A stretch of 33,893 nucleotides of DNA from Rhizobium sp. CF122 (GCF_000282035.1 NZ_AKKA01000030.1:1-33893); one strand, 5' to 3'; positions 15,999-25,278 are shown, counted from the first letter of the stretch. Numbers and translations: made by a program. The notes: generated from the sequence alone by a model not told the origin.

Positions 15999-17107
15999 CT
16001 AGATATTGAGATCGACCCATATCGCCGCGTGATCCGACGCCGCGTGTTTGGGCTCGGTCCGTTCCGGATAGGTCTCCCACAGCTTCGGCCGGCTTCCGGG
16101 CTAGGCGCCCTTGCGGAAGACACCGCCGCGCTCGACCTTCTCGAAAAGCTTCGGCGATAAAAGAAGGTAGTCGATCTTGTTTCCGGCGTTGCCAAGGCCG
16201 AAGGTACCGGGAAAGCCCCCGTCGTCGAACGCGGGATGCGTAAAGGCGTCCTGGAGCGTGCTCTCCTTCGGTGGCGCCAGAGGGGCACTGTCGGGCGTGT
16301 CGTTCAGGTCGCCAATCAGCGCGATGTGGTCAAATCCTTCGGCAATACGCTTCTCGTAGATCTCTCGCGCCCGTTGCGCTTGTGCATGCCGGCGAGCATC
16401 GGAGGACTGGGCACTACCGAAACCCTTACTCTTGAAATGGTTGACCATGACAAGCAGCGTCGCTCCGTTCGGCGTCGTCACGTAATATTCGGGGCAATCG
16501 CGCGAGAAGATCGGGTTGCCTGCCGCGTCCCTATCATCGACGTGGCTGCGCATAATATCGAGCGCGATGCCCTTTCGGGTCATCAGCCCGACATCGATGC
16601 CACGCTCGTCGTTTCCGTCGATCACCATGACCTGCGTGAAAGGGTTGCCGCCAACGGCCGGCAGCACCTGCGTATCGAAGGCCATAAGGACGGGCCGGCT
16701 CTCAACTTCGACGATGCCGAGAATATCGGCCTCCAGATCGCTCATGACGCGCGCCGTGTTTTGCATGGCGATCTCATCGATCGGCTCGTCACGCAGCTCC
16801 AGCGATCCGACCCAACCGATCCGGCCATTCGCGGTAATGACCACACCGCCGGCCCTCGGTCGCTTCAGAAGATTGCCCCGATTGCGCCGAAGATGACAAA
16901 GGGGCCTGTATCGGTCTTTTCTATCCCGAGTTCGATAATCAACGTGGCCATGCGCGCCTTGTCAGCGTCGCTATAGGTCACCTGCCCCAGCAATTTCTCC
17001 AATTCGGCAAAGCGGTCGAGAACAACCCGGCAGTCGGCCCAGGTTTCCAGGTTCATCGCCTTCGCACGATCAAACAGGTTTTCGACATTGAACGATGCAA
17101 GTCTCAT
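15999..17107 (-). pseudogene. Endonuclease/exonuclease/phosphatase family gene, frameshift and nonsense
   Basis: The EEP-fold gene starts at the ATG at 17107 with MRLASFNVENLFDRAKAMNL, a classic EEP start. After DTGPFVIF it runs into a stop at 16865. The homology continues in another frame (LRRNRGNLLKRPRAGG, then VVITANGRIGWVGSLELRDE, ADILGIVEVESRPVL, HFKSKGFGS, IALIGDLNDTPDS and GNKIDYLLLS). One missing base near 16891 explains this. A TAG at 16101-16103 then interrupts FRKGA; the same frame continues with PGSRPKLWETYPERTEPKHA and SDHAAIWVDLNI to a stop at 15999. The catalytic SDH histidine lies beyond this premature stop, consistent with TGG (Trp) having become TAG. Two independent lesions make a sequencing artefact unlikely. 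Confidence 0.82.
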
Positions 17108-17193
17108 GTCACGCCCTCCCGTTTACGAGAAGAATGACACGTATATGTTGCATTTCAATGATGTCGGCGCTGCAATTGAGCCGACGACGTTAC

Positions 17194-18783
17194 CTAGAAT
17201 AGGCTTCCTTGCTTCGGCGGCGCCTGTTCATCCTGCGGCTTTGCGGCGCGCTTCTTCTGCGCGGCGGACGGCGGGCCTCCGTCGGTAGTTACCGCGCCGA
17301 CACGGCCGTCGGCGAACTCGATCGAGATGCCTGCGCCCGATGACAGCATTGCGGCTTGCGACACCGGCCTGTTCTCGTCGTCACGAATAACGGCATAGCC
17401 GCGCTTCAAGACATTCTTGTAAGACAAGGATTGCAGTACGCGATCCTGCGCCGTGAGCTCGCCGCGTGCCCGTGTCAGCTGATGCCTGACAGCCGTATCG
17501 GCGTGACGTGACAGATTGGCAAGGTGATCACGCAGCCGAGCGGTCTGCGTTTTCAGGCGCGCCGGCAGGATCGCGAAGATCGCATCTGCGCGGCCAACCC
17601 GCGATTTCGAGCGATCGATAAGGCGCTCGACCGTCCGCTCGGCGCGCGTCATCCGTTCGTTCAGGTATTGGCGACGCTCGGTGATACGGTTCGACAGGAC
17701 ATGGGGACGCAAATGCGCAGCAGTGCGCTCGAAGCTGCGGCGCTTGTTGATCGTATTCAGTTCGAGGCCACGACCGAGACCGGCGGCGGCCTCATCGAAC
17801 CGGCGTCGCGGCAGGGCCAGCAGTTGATCCAGCGACGGCAGCGCGCGGATCAACGCCCGCACCGACTGGCGATGATGATCCATGCGGCGGCTCATGCAGC
17901 CCTGCAGACGCGCGGCAAGCGCCGCCGTCTGCGCCTCCAGTTCCGCCTTCACGGGAATCGCCATCTCGGCCGCACCGGTCGGCGTCGGCGCACGCACGTC
18001 GGCAGCGTAGTCGATCAGCGTCCAGTCGGTTTCGTGGCCGACCGCCGAGATCAACGGGATCTGGCTCTCGGCGGCGGCGCGCACAACGATTTCGTCGTTG
18101 AAGCTCCAGAGATCTTCGAGGCTACCGCCGCCACGCGCAACGATCAGAACATCCGGGCGCGGCATCCCCCCGTGCGGCTCGAAGTTGTTGAAGCCTCTGA
18201 TAGCGTTGGCGACTTCCTCGCCGGAGCCGTCACCCTGCACTTTTACCGGCCAGACAATGACGTGAACCGGGAAACGATCGGAGATACGGTGGAGAATATC
18301 GCGAATGACGGCGCCGGTCGGCGAGGTCACGACACCGATCACCCTTGGCATGAACGGCAGCCGCCGCTTCCGGGACGGGTCGAACAGGCCTTCGGCGCCA
18401 AGCCTGCGCTTGCGCTCCTCGATCAGTGCCATCAGCGCGCCAGCGCCGGCAGGCTCCAGCGTTTCGATGACAATCTGATACTTCGATGAGCCGGGAAATG
18501 TCGTCACCTTGCCGGTGGCGATCACCTCCATCCCCTCTTCGGGGCGGAATTTCAACCTGGAGAAGGTGCCCTTCCAGACGACAGCGTCGATGCGGGCGCG
18601 ATCGTCCTTCAAGGCAAAATAGGCGTGCCCGGACGAGTGCGGGCCTCTGTATCCGGAAATTTCGCCGCGCACGCGCACCTGGTCGAAGGCAGTCTCGACC
18701 GTGCGCTTGATCGAGCCGGAAAGTTCCGAGACCGAGTACTCGGTAAGATTGCTCGGCGAATCATTCTCGAAGACGTTGCTCAT
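17194..18783 (-). CDS. xseA: Exodeoxyribonuclease VII large subunit
   Basis: 529 aa, ATG at 18783. Catalytic subunit of ExoVII, which with several XseB chains degrades single-stranded DNA from both ends during mismatch and recombination repair. The N-terminal OB-fold (residues about 12-105: [35 protein letters not shown]) precedes the catalytic domain with [37 protein letters not shown] and [20 protein letters not shown]. The long helical, arginine-rich region (about 290-450) is the coiled-coil that carries XseB, and the C-terminus has [16 protein letters not shown]. The alanine/lysine-rich tail ([14 protein letters not shown]) is usual in rhizobia. xseB is not in the window. The frame is intact. 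Confidence 0.97.
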   Translation of the reverse strand: MSNVFENDSPSNLTEYSVSELSGSIKRTVETAFDQVRVRGEISGYRGPHSSGHAYFALKDDRARIDAVVWKGTFSRLKFRPEEGMEVIATGKVTTFPGSSKYQIVIETLEPAGAGALMALIEERKRRLGAEGLFDPSRKRRLPFMPRVIGVVTSPTGAVIRDILHRISDRFPVHVIVWPVKVQGDGSGEEVANAIRGFNNFEPHGGMPRPDVLIVARGGGSLEDLWSFNDEIVVRAAAESQIPLISAVGHETDWTLIDYAADVRAPTPTGAAEMAIPVKAELEAQTAALAARLQGCMSRRMDHHRQSVRALIRALPSLDQLLALPRRRFDEAAAGLGRGLELNTINKRRSFERTAAHLRPHVLSNRITERRQYLNERMTRAERTVERLIDRSKSRVGRADAIFAILPARLKTQTARLRDHLANLSRHADTAVRHQLTRARGELTAQDRVLQSLSYKNVLKRGYAVIRDDENRPVSQAAMLSSGAGISIEFADGRVGAVTTDGGPPSAAQKKRAAKPQDEQAPPKQGSLF

Positions 18784-18840
18784 AGTCCTGTTCTAGCCGA
18801 TCGGGCAGCAAAGAGCAGCCGCCAAAAGGGGATGATTTTT

Positions 18841-18903
18841 ATGTGCGGCTCAATGACGGTAACTGTTGGCGCAGTTCTTTTTTTAATTATGTCAAAGGCT
18901 TAG
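18841..18903 (+). CDS. Possible 20-residue membrane microprotein
   Basis: ATG at 18841, preceded by AGGGG eight or nine bases upstream, encodes MCGSMTVTVGAVLFLIMSKA and stops at 18903. The hydrophobic core with short polar ends would span a membrane once. A T7 run inside it (about 18880) follows a small AACTG/CAGTT hairpin, so the same bases might instead be a terminator of a short transcript. No homologue is recalled and the call is speculative. Confidence 0.25.
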   Translation: MCGSMTVTVGAVLFLIMSKA

Positions 18904-18999
18904 ACCGAGCTAGCAGGAAAGTCGGCGATCGATTACCTCTCGGTTTTCCCCGGCAATCCCTGCAAAGCGATGATCGGACAAACGACAACAGCAGTTTCC

Positions 19000-19323
19000 A
19001 TGTCTGACCGCTTCGCCTCCCATGCGCCCTCGCTCAACTGGTCCTGCGAGCGCCGGCTTCGCCGTCCTCCCCAATGATAATCTCAACCTCGCCGAAATCA
19101 CGAGGGCACTTTATGTCGGCATTGGAGGAGACCTGGTCGTCACCATGGCATCCGGGCAGACCCTTACCTTTGCCTGGTGTCCGACCGTTCGATACTGCCG
19201 CTGCGAATTTCTCGGGTCCATGCCACCGGCACGTCAGCAGAGAGCATTCTCGGGCTGACTTACGTCGTCCGTTATGCCGTACATCGTCACTGTGCCGATT
19301 GGAAACACTGGGGAAAGCGGTAA
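19000..19323 (+). pseudogene. Spike base protein (RCAP_Rcc01079-like) gene, frameshifted twice
   Basis: From the ATG at 19000 the frame reads MSDRFASHAPSL. After one extra base near 19035-19037 it continues as GPASAGFAVLPNDN, then NLAEITRALYVGIGGDLVVT and MASGQTLTF. After another extra base near 19174 it continues as GVSDRSILPLRISRVHATGT, then SAESILGLTYV, ending at TAA 19321-19323. Joined, these match the small phage/gene-transfer-agent-associated 'spike base protein, RCAP_Rcc01079 family' as I remember it (TRALYVG.GGD..VT.A.G, LPLR..RVHATGT.A..I.GL). No other phage or GTA gene is nearby. It appears to be a dead solitary copy. Confidence 0.6.
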
Positions 19324-19339
19324 CAAACTGCTCGATTAA

Positions 19340-19368
19340 TTGTTCGACAAGACAAAGCCGGCTATACT
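19340..19368 (+). promoter_or_regulatory. Putative sigma-70 promoter for the small gene at 19390
   Basis: TTGTTC at 19340-19345 and TATACT at 19363-19368 are separated by exactly 17 bases, 21 bases before the ATG at 19390. The -35 box matches TTGACA at four of six positions. Confidence 0.45.
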
Positions 19369-19389
19369 GAAGCGAAGCAGGAGACGCTG

Positions 19390-19626
19390 ATGATCGCCCT
19401 GACGGCCACAGCACTGGGTTTCGTTACCGCACCAATGCGCTCGATCTTTTCGATGGTGTTGGTCGGCTTCCTTGTGTGCGCCGTCTATGCCTGCGCAGCC
19501 TGGGTCTCAACCACCTCGATTCTTGACCTTGCCGTCGCCATTGTCTGCTACGACAGCGGCCTTCTGATCTGCCTTCTCGGCCTCTACGCTCTCGATCGCA
19601 TGCGGGATCGCCGGCGCTTCGTCTGA
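19390..19626 (+). CDS. Small two-helix membrane protein of unknown function
   Basis: 78 aa, ATG at 19390 with AGGAG seven bases upstream and a promoter-like sequence just before it. Two or three hydrophobic segments are seen (MVLVGFLVCAVYACAAWV, LAVAIVCYDSGLLICLLGLY), ending in a basic tail DRMRDRRRFV, suggesting a hairpin with cytoplasmic ends. Size and topology recall the small ExoX-type exopolysaccharide repressor proteins of rhizobia, but the sequence similarity is not strong enough to name it. It is convergent with the GT-C transferase gene, with only two bases between stops. Confidence 0.7.
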   Translation: MIALTATALGFVTAPMRSIFSMVLVGFLVCAVYACAAWVSTTSILDLAVAIVCYDSGLLICLLGLYALDRMRDRRRFV

Positions 19627-19628
19627 AC

Positions 19629-21470
19629 CTACGAGCCGGCAGGCACGTAGCGAAAGAACCGAATAGGCGTGCCATCACGCGTCGGCATGGGCTTCAGATA
19701 AGCCGGAACGACGCCTTTCGCCAGTTGTGCGTATAGGCCATCCGGCTTCATTTCCGCAAGCTCCCTGGTCTGCGGATTATCGGCGCAAAAGGCGAGAACC
19801 GTGGCGCCTGCACCTTTCAGGAACGCCTCGGCTTCCCGTGGCTCTGCCAAGCCGATATGCAGTTCCGTGAGCATGCCACCCTGGTTTCGATGGTACGGCG
19901 CTGCCAATATCCGATTCTCGGTAAAGCGGAGAATCGAGACGCCCACGTCGGACGGCGCGACTACCAGGCCGATCGGCACTTCGGTCAATGGCGCCAGAGA
20001 CGACTTCGATGAGCAGGACGGCTTTGCGGCCGCAGCCTGGAGGATGCTTTCGCCATTGCCCACCTGCATGCCGATAAGCCCGCCTGCCAGCCCCCAAACC
20101 GCCGCCACGCTCATGAGAACCGTGGAAAGGTAGCAGAAGGCGGCCGCGACATCGTCGCTGTCGCTGGCCGATATCCGGCGCATGTCGATGATCAACAATG
20201 TCAGCGGCAGGATTGCGAGCAGATTGGAAAACATCGTGCCGCGCACCTGAAAGGCGGCGATTGCCCAACTCACGCCGAGGAGAAAAAGCAAGACCAGATG
20301 CACCCGCACACGATCCCCGTAAACGAGGCGGAACACACAGACGGCAAGTGCGAAGACCCCGGTCGAGTAGTAGAAGCCCAACGTAAAAGGATCCTGCCTA
20401 TCGAGTGCAAGCATCGATTGCGCCTCCTGCACGCGGTCCAGCCAGAGCTTGACAAGAAGCGGATCGAGATCAGCCAGCGGATTGCGGAGGCATTGTGGAG
20501 CTATCGTGATGGCAGAGGTGAGGACGACCGCGCCGATCCCGCCCAAAGCGACAAATCGCAGCAACCGGATTCCTCTACTTGCGAAAGTGGCGGCAATGAG
20601 CAACAGCCCGCCGCCGATCGTCGAAAGGCTGCAGTAGCTGAGCGACAGGTTATCGCAGGTGACCGCCGAATAGAGACGCGGCGGAACGGTACCGAAGAAA
20701 AACAGGCTAATGGACAGAGCCAATGTGAGCCCGAAAGCCTTGGCGGCGCGCGCAAACGGCTCGCCTTCCCACGCCCACGAAACGGCGACAACCACGCATA
20801 CCGCCGCTACGAAGGGCGTCGTTTCGGCTCCGATCGCGATAGCTGTCGCGGCCGCCAATCCGGCGATGGCATAACTGAGCGGTCGATGGTCTTCGTCAAG
20901 CAGCATCGCGGTCATAATCGCGACAAGTGCGAACTGGACATTGTGATGATCGATGGCGCCCGGCAGGAAGCGGTTGCTAGGGACCAGCAGAAATGCCGTC
21001 AGTCCCAACGCAATGTGCATTCCAAACGTGCCGCCGATACGGCGCCCGGCAAGTCCCACGGCCCACAGACTGGGGATGGTCAGGGAAAGCGGCCAGACGG
21101 CGAGTGCAAGCGCTTCCGCGCGCTCCTGCGGGAAAAAGAAACCGAAAAGCCTGATCAGCGTAGCGATTGGAAGATCGATCAGCCGGGACCAGTGCATCAA
21201 GGTGCCCGCGCCCAGTCCCATGCGATATTGCATCACGTCGAACCAGCCCTGTCCGTTCAGGAAATCGCGTACTTCGACAAGCCGCATGCCGTCATCGTTA
21301 TCGGCGCCGACATAGTCGGTTGCGCCAGGCAGCTTCAGAGCGAGGATCGCAGCAATCAGCAGTGCGCTGTAAAGAAGAACGGACGGCAGTAGCCCGCACA
21401 TCAGGGCACGCAGCTTGGCGATCAACGACGCCGACGCGGTATCATCGATCATCTGGGCAACATTCGTCAT
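19629..21470 (-). CDS. GT-C-fold membrane glycosyltransferase-like protein
   Basis: 613 aa, ATG at 21470. About ten to twelve membrane helices fill the first 430 residues, followed by a soluble C-terminal domain of roughly 150 residues (VPIGLVVAPSDVGVSILRFT, GGMLTELHIGLAEPREAEAF). The first periplasmic loop has the acidic motif GADNDDGMRLVEVRDFL (residues 55-71), and DHHNVQF follows near residue 174. This layout is typical of GT-C enzymes (STT3/PMT/ArnT-like), which take a sugar from a polyprenyl-phosphate carrier on the periplasmic face. The acceptor is unknown. It is divergent from the GT2 - methyltransferase - SMR - GtrA operon, which would supply such a donor. Confidence 0.72.
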   Translation of the reverse strand: MTNVAQMIDDTASASLIAKLRALMCGLLPSVLLYSALLIAAILALKLPGATDYVGADNDDGMRLVEVRDFLNGQGWFDVMQYRMGLGAGTLMHWSRLIDLPIATLIRLFGFFFPQERAEALALAVWPLSLTIPSLWAVGLAGRRIGGTFGMHIALGLTAFLLVPSNRFLPGAIDHHNVQFALVAIMTAMLLDEDHRPLSYAIAGLAAATAIAIGAETTPFVAAVCVVVAVSWAWEGEPFARAAKAFGLTLALSISLFFFGTVPPRLYSAVTCDNLSLSYCSLSTIGGGLLLIAATFASRGIRLLRFVALGGIGAVVLTSAITIAPQCLRNPLADLDPLLVKLWLDRVQEAQSMLALDRQDPFTLGFYYSTGVFALAVCVFRLVYGDRVRVHLVLLFLLGVSWAIAAFQVRGTMFSNLLAILPLTLLIIDMRRISASDSDDVAAAFCYLSTVLMSVAAVWGLAGGLIGMQVGNGESILQAAAAKPSCSSKSSLAPLTEVPIGLVVAPSDVGVSILRFTENRILAAPYHRNQGGMLTELHIGLAEPREAEAFLKGAGATVLAFCADNPQTRELAEMKPDGLYAQLAKGVVPAYLKPMPTRDGTPIRFFRYVPAGS

Positions 21471-21624
21471 GAGCGGATCTCACCGTTTGAGTGCCGAGAT
21501 CCTACCCCTCGCCTATCAAGAAACCGTAAAAGTCCTGCTGACAAACGGTTTTCGCGGACTTCATAGCTACTTGTTAACGGCCGCCCTTTATTCTTGTGCG
21601 GATTTCTTCGCCATGGGTGTGATC

Positions 21625-22623
21625 ATGAGTGGATCGCGTATCGACAATCTGAATATTGCCGTGCTCTTACCCTGCTACAACGAGGGCGCGACCATCGGCG
21701 CCGTTGTCCGGGGGTTCAAGGCCGCGCTGCCTGGTGCGCCAATCCACGTCTACGACAATAACTCAACGGATGGCACTGCGCTCCACGCAATGCTTGCCGG
21801 CGCTAACGTCGTGCGCGAACGGCGGCAGGGCAAGGGCCATGTTGTCCGGCGCATGTTCGCCGACATCGACGCCGACATCTATATCATGGCGGATGGCGAC
21901 GGAACGTACTCGCCTGACGATTCCGAGGAACTGATCCGCACCCTGCTGACCGAGCGCGCCGACATGGTGGTGGGCACGCGGCGCGGCGTGCATGCCGACG
22001 CCGGCAGACAGGGGCATGCCTTCGGCAACAAGATCTTCAACATGCTGTACCGAACCATCTTCGGGACCGATTTTACCGACATCTTCTCGGGCTACCGCGT
22101 CTTCTCTCGGCGCTTCGTCAAGAGTTTCCCGGCCGTCTCGGCAGGCTTCGAGATCGAGACGGAAATGTCCGTTCATGCGTCGCGCCTGAAACTGCCCGTC
22201 AGCGAGCTGGAACTCGATTACGGCCGCCGGCCGGAAGGCTCTCACTCTAAGCTTTCGACCTTCAAGGATGGTGCCAAGATCCTCTGGATGTTCGCGATGC
22301 TGATGAAAGAGACACGTCCCTTTGCCTTCTTTGGCATCATCAGCGGTTTCTTCATGCTGGCAAGCATGGCTTTCATGGCACCCGTCCTGATGGAATATTT
22401 CGAAACCGGCCTGGTCAATCGGATGCCGACCTGGGTCTTGTCCATGGCGCTGATGATGATCTCGTTCATGGTCTTCACCGCAGGCCTCATTCTCGATTCC
22501 GTCGCGCGCTCGCGCTCCGAGCAGCTGCGCATTTTCTATTTGAACGTCGCGGCCAGAAGTAACGGATCGACGACGGCCGAGCGTACGACTGCCCCACCCA
22601 AAAAGACGACTCGCATCGCATGA
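21625..22623 (+). CDS. GT2 polyprenyl-phosphate sugar synthase-like glycosyltransferase
   Basis: 332 aa from the ATG at 21625 (MSGSRIDNL); an ATG at 21613 in the same frame is an alternative. The GT-A catalytic domain (residues about 8-225) has IAVLLPCYNEGATIGAVV, HVYDNNSTDGT, the nucleotide/metal motif ADGDGTYSPDD and FSGYRVFSRRFVKSFPAVS. Two C-terminal helices follow (FGIISGFFMLASMAFMAPVL, LSMALMMISFMVFTAGLIL). This is the shape of dolichol-/undecaprenyl-phosphate sugar synthases, which load one sugar onto a lipid carrier at the cytoplasmic face. It heads an operon with the methyltransferase (28 bases on), SMR-like and GtrA-like genes and is divergent from the GT-C gene. The sugar is unknown. 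Confidence 0.88.
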   Translation: MSGSRIDNLNIAVLLPCYNEGATIGAVVRGFKAALPGAPIHVYDNNSTDGTALHAMLAGANVVRERRQGKGHVVRRMFADIDADIYIMADGDGTYSPDDSEELIRTLLTERADMVVGTRRGVHADAGRQGHAFGNKIFNMLYRTIFGTDFTDIFSGYRVFSRRFVKSFPAVSAGFEIETEMSVHASRLKLPVSELELDYGRRPEGSHSKLSTFKDGAKILWMFAMLMKETRPFAFFGIISGFFMLASMAFMAPVLMEYFETGLVNRMPTWVLSMALMMISFMVFTAGLILDSVARSRSEQLRIFYLNVAARSNGSTTAERTTAPPKKTTRIA

Positions 22624-22651
22624 TTGCTCAGCGTGACACGGTACAATTTTC

Positions 22652-23356
22652 ATGAACAGAGAAACCACGAACCGAATTCGCTTCGTTCTCGAAGACGTTC
22701 TGCCGCCATTTCTGCGGGACTCCGGCGTCTTTCGCTGGGCGGCGAAGCGCGTCTGGGGTGACCATATCAGTCAGCTTGCGAAGTTCCGCGAACGGGCGCC
22801 GTTCCTTTCCGCGGAGGAGTATGCCGAGCTCTACCGCAATCATCCGCGTGTCCATGAAGGTACCGACAACTCCGCAGCATGCATCGCCCGGATTGTCGGA
22901 TCGATCGAAGGCGGAAGCGTATGCGACGTCGGCTGCGGCACCGGCGCCTTGCTGAGCCGCATCCAGTCGGCCCATCCAAACCTTGCCCGCCTCGTCGGCG
23001 TGGATTTCGTGATTGATGACGCCTCGTCGCTTCCCCGCATCGAGTACGTGGCCGCCAAGGTGGAGAGATTGCCCTTCGCCGATGGCGAATTCGACACCGT
23101 GATCTGCACGCACGTCATCGAACATATTCTCGACTATCGGCAAGCCATCGCGGAACTGCGCCGCATCGCCAAGCGACAGCTCATCATCGTCGTGCCGCGG
23201 GAGCGCGAATATCGCTACACGTTCAATCCGCATTTCAACTTCTTCCCGTATACGCACTCGTTTCTGCGAGCCGTTCACCCGGTCCCCCCGACATTCGTCT
23301 GCGAAGATATCGGCCGCGACATCTTCTACATGGAAGACAGGCAAGCTGCGAATTGA
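22652..23356 (+). CDS. Class I SAM-dependent methyltransferase
   Basis: 234 aa, ATG at 22652. The Rossmann-type methyltransferase core starts near residue 87 with motif I VCDVGCGTGALLSRI, then VGVDFVIDD, RLPFADGEFDTVICTHVIEH (Methyltransf_11-type motif) and QLIIVVPRERE. The first ~80 residues are a helical cap (FLRDSGVFRWAAKRVWGDHI). The ending FNPHFNFFPYTHSFLRAVHP suggests a specific substrate pocket. Its position in an operon between a GT2 synthase and two small membrane proteins makes a role in modifying a sugar or lipid carrier likely, but this is inference from context only. Confidence 0.88.
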   Translation: MNRETTNRIRFVLEDVLPPFLRDSGVFRWAAKRVWGDHISQLAKFRERAPFLSAEEYAELYRNHPRVHEGTDNSAACIARIVGSIEGGSVCDVGCGTGALLSRIQSAHPNLARLVGVDFVIDDASSLPRIEYVAAKVERLPFADGEFDTVICTHVIEHILDYRQAIAELRRIAKRQLIIVVPREREYRYTFNPHFNFFPYTHSFLRAVHPVPPTFVCEDIGRDIFYMEDRQAAN

Positions 23357-23367
23357 AAGACGGCCTC

Positions 23368-23730
23368 ATGCTCTCCAACCTTTCAATCAGCAACTGGGTC
23401 GGCCTTATCGGCACGCCGCTGCTCATCGCCTCCGGCCAGGTCCTGTTCAAAATGACGAGTGCGACAGCCGGCGAACTTAGCGTACGCAATCTACTCGCGC
23501 TGTTTCTGAACCCTGTCCTGATTGCCGCGCTTCTGCTTTACGGTCTGGGCACTATCATCTGGATCTATGTCCTCAAGGCGGTGCCATTGACCATGGCCTA
23601 CTCCTTCATGGGATTGACGTTCTGCTTCGTGCCCTTGCTGGCGCAGGTTTTTCTCGGCGAAGCCCTGACGCTGCGCTACGCGATAGGTGCAGTTTTTATC
23701 ATCGCGGGTATGCTGGCGATCAATGGCTGA
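23368..23730 (+). CDS. Small EamA/SMR-like membrane protein (ArnE/F-like)
   Basis: 120 aa from the ATG at 23368. A TTG at 23353 overlapping the previous stop is possible but less likely. Four helices are seen: WVGLIGTPLLIASGQVLFKM, PVLIAALLLYGLGTIIWIYV, AYSFMGLTFCFVPLLAQVFL and YAIGAVFIIAGMLAI. This half-size EamA repeat is shared by SMR exporters and by ArnE/ArnF, the flippase subunits for undecaprenyl-phosphate-aminoarabinose. In this operon, after a lipid-linked-sugar synthase and before a GtrA-like gene, a flippase role is more plausible than drug export. The stop overlaps the next start by eight bases. Confidence 0.8.
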   Translation: MLSNLSISNWVGLIGTPLLIASGQVLFKMTSATAGELSVRNLLALFLNPVLIAALLLYGLGTIIWIYVLKAVPLTMAYSFMGLTFCFVPLLAQVFLGEALTLRYAIGAVFIIAGMLAING

Positions 23731-24109
23731 GCGCGGGCGCAATGCGTTGTTTTGGCGCTTCCTTGCACTGTCGATCGTCGGTGTGGCAGCGGATCTCCTA
23801 CTCTATCTCTTGCTGCATACCGCACTGAGCCCCTTCATCGCACGCGCTCTCAGCCTGCTCGCCGCACTCATCGCAATGCGCACTCTGTTGCCTTGGAGCA
23901 AAGTGACCACCGGCGGCAGATTGGCCGTCAGCGACGCCGGTGTCGCAGCCATCCTGATGATCGCCGTCCTCTTGAACTACGGTCTGTTCGCCTCGCTGAT
24001 CGCGATTTCGCCATCGCTGCAGCCGCTGGCGGCGATGACATTTGCCTCGGTCACCTCGCTAGGCTTCGGCTGCTTCGGCTACCTGCGATTTGTGCTGCGC
24101 GGCGAATAA
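23723..24109 (+). CDS. GtrA-like four-helix membrane protein
   Basis: 128 aa, ATG at 23723 overlapping the end of the upstream gene by eight bases (ATGGCTGA), so the two are probably translationally coupled. Four helices are visible: FLALSIVGVAADLLLYLLLH, PFIARALSLLAALIAMRTLL, AILMIAVLLNYGLFASLIAI and LAAMTFASVTSLGFGCFGYL, ending FVLRGE. The layout (RFLALSIVGVAADLLLY near the N-terminus, small size) matches GtrA/DPMS-associated proteins, which are thought to move polyprenyl-phosphate-sugars across the membrane. It is the last gene of the operon, with three bases between its stop and the convergent oxidoreductase stop. Confidence 0.72.
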   Translation: MAERGRNALFWRFLALSIVGVAADLLLYLLLHTALSPFIARALSLLAALIAMRTLLPWSKVTTGGRLAVSDAGVAAILMIAVLLNYGLFASLIAISPSLQPLAAMTFASVTSLGFGCFGYLRFVLRGE

Positions 24110-24112
24110 GCG

Positions 24113-25099
24113 TCAGACCGTCTCCCAGCCATCCTTCTCACTGGCGCGGTAGATCGCATCGATGAATTTCTGGCTGAGCTTAGAGCTCTCCAGCGTCACG
24201 ACCTCTTCCTTCTCGCCCTTGGCTGCACGCGCAAACGCTTCGGCTTCGCGCTTGTACTGCCGGCTATCCGGGAAGCGGAAAATCGTCGATTCATTGTGGC
24301 TGCGGTTGGTGAGCTCGATCTCCTCGGCGCCCCAGCGGTCGGCGTTGAACGGCGACTTGACCTCGATAAAGCCATCGGTGCCGTGGAACACCATGACCTG
24401 GCGGTTGGCAAGCTGGGTGGCGATATAGAAGCTCAGCTCGAAGTCACCGAAGTCGGCTTTGACACTGGAATAGATGTCGGTGCCGAACTCCGGGTCGCGG
24501 CGGGTGACAGCCTGGACGCGCAGCGGCTCCTTACCGGTTGAAAAGCGTGTGCTGATCGTCGGGTAGACGCCAATATCGGGAAGCGCGCCGCCACCGAGCT
24601 CGGGAATGTTGCGCATATTGCCCGGGTCGCGGTTGAAATAGGTGAAGGCACCCTGGACGTGCTGGAGCGTGCCGATTGCACCATCGGCGATCAAAGAGCG
24701 CACCTTCCGCCAGACCGGCGTATAGGTGACCATGTAGGCTTCCGTGACGAGCACCTTGTTGCGATCGCGGGCGGCGATCAGGCTGTCGATCTCATCGGCC
24801 TTGAGCGCGATCGGCTTTTCGCAGAGCACATGCTTGCCGGCATCGGCGGCCTTGATCGTCCACTCGACGTGCTGCGAGGTCGGCAGCGGGATATAGACGG
24901 CGTCGATCTTGTCGGAAGCCAGCATTTCCTCGTAGGAGCCGAAGGCGTGGAGAACGGAAAAGCGATCCGCCATCTCGCGCGCTCTCGCCAGATCGCGGCT
25001 GGCAATCGCCGTCACGACGCAGTTTTCCGCGTCCTGGATGGCCGGGACGACGAGTTCGCGGCCGATCTTCGCGGTCGAGAGAATACCAAAACGCAGCAT
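24113..25099 (-). CDS. Gfo/Idh/MocA-family NAD(P)-dependent oxidoreductase
   Basis: 328 aa from the ATG at 25099, chosen because AGGAGG lies eight to nine bases upstream and because [18 protein letters not shown] starts the dinucleotide fold immediately. Rossmann domain (residues 1-120) with the signature [10 protein letters not shown] containing the catalytic-type Lys95, then the alpha/beta C-terminal domain ([34 protein letters not shown]). It is a cytoplasmic sugar/polyol-type dehydrogenase whose substrate is unknown. It is convergent with the glycan operon and divergent from the aldo/keto reductase gene at 25279. Confidence 0.93.
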   Translation of the reverse strand: MLRFGILSTAKIGRELVVPAIQDAENCVVTAIASRDLARAREMADRFSVLHAFGSYEEMLASDKIDAVYIPLPTSQHVEWTIKAADAGKHVLCEKPIALKADEIDSLIAARDRNKVLVTEAYMVTYTPVWRKVRSLIADGAIGTLQHVQGAFTYFNRDPGNMRNIPELGGGALPDIGVYPTISTRFSTGKEPLRVQAVTRRDPEFGTDIYSSVKADFGDFELSFYIATQLANRQVMVFHGTDGFIEVKSPFNADRWGAEEIELTNRSHNESTIFRFPDSRQYKREAEAFARAAKGEKEEVVTLESSKLSQKFIDAIYRASEKDGWETV

Positions 25100-25278
25100 A
25101 GCCTGGGTCCTCCTGGTTCGATTTTCGGGCACCTTAGTGAGGCGACGACCGCGGCGCAATGGCGCGATCACAATTCGCGGAGTTGGTTTCCATCTGGCCG
25201 TAGCCGCGCTAGGTTAATCCCCGGCGGCGTTCTGCCGCGTCAGCGATTTCAATCAATTCAGCACTTTAGGAGAGCGCC

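Noticed and set aside
20298..21392. 364-codon plus-strand frame
   Set aside because: It is antisense to the GT-C gene, whose hydrophobic helices are clear; the plus-strand translation is low-complexity and charged.
21763..22668. 301-codon minus-strand frame
   Set aside because: It is antisense to the GT2 gene with its clear DNNSTDGT and ADGDGTY motifs.
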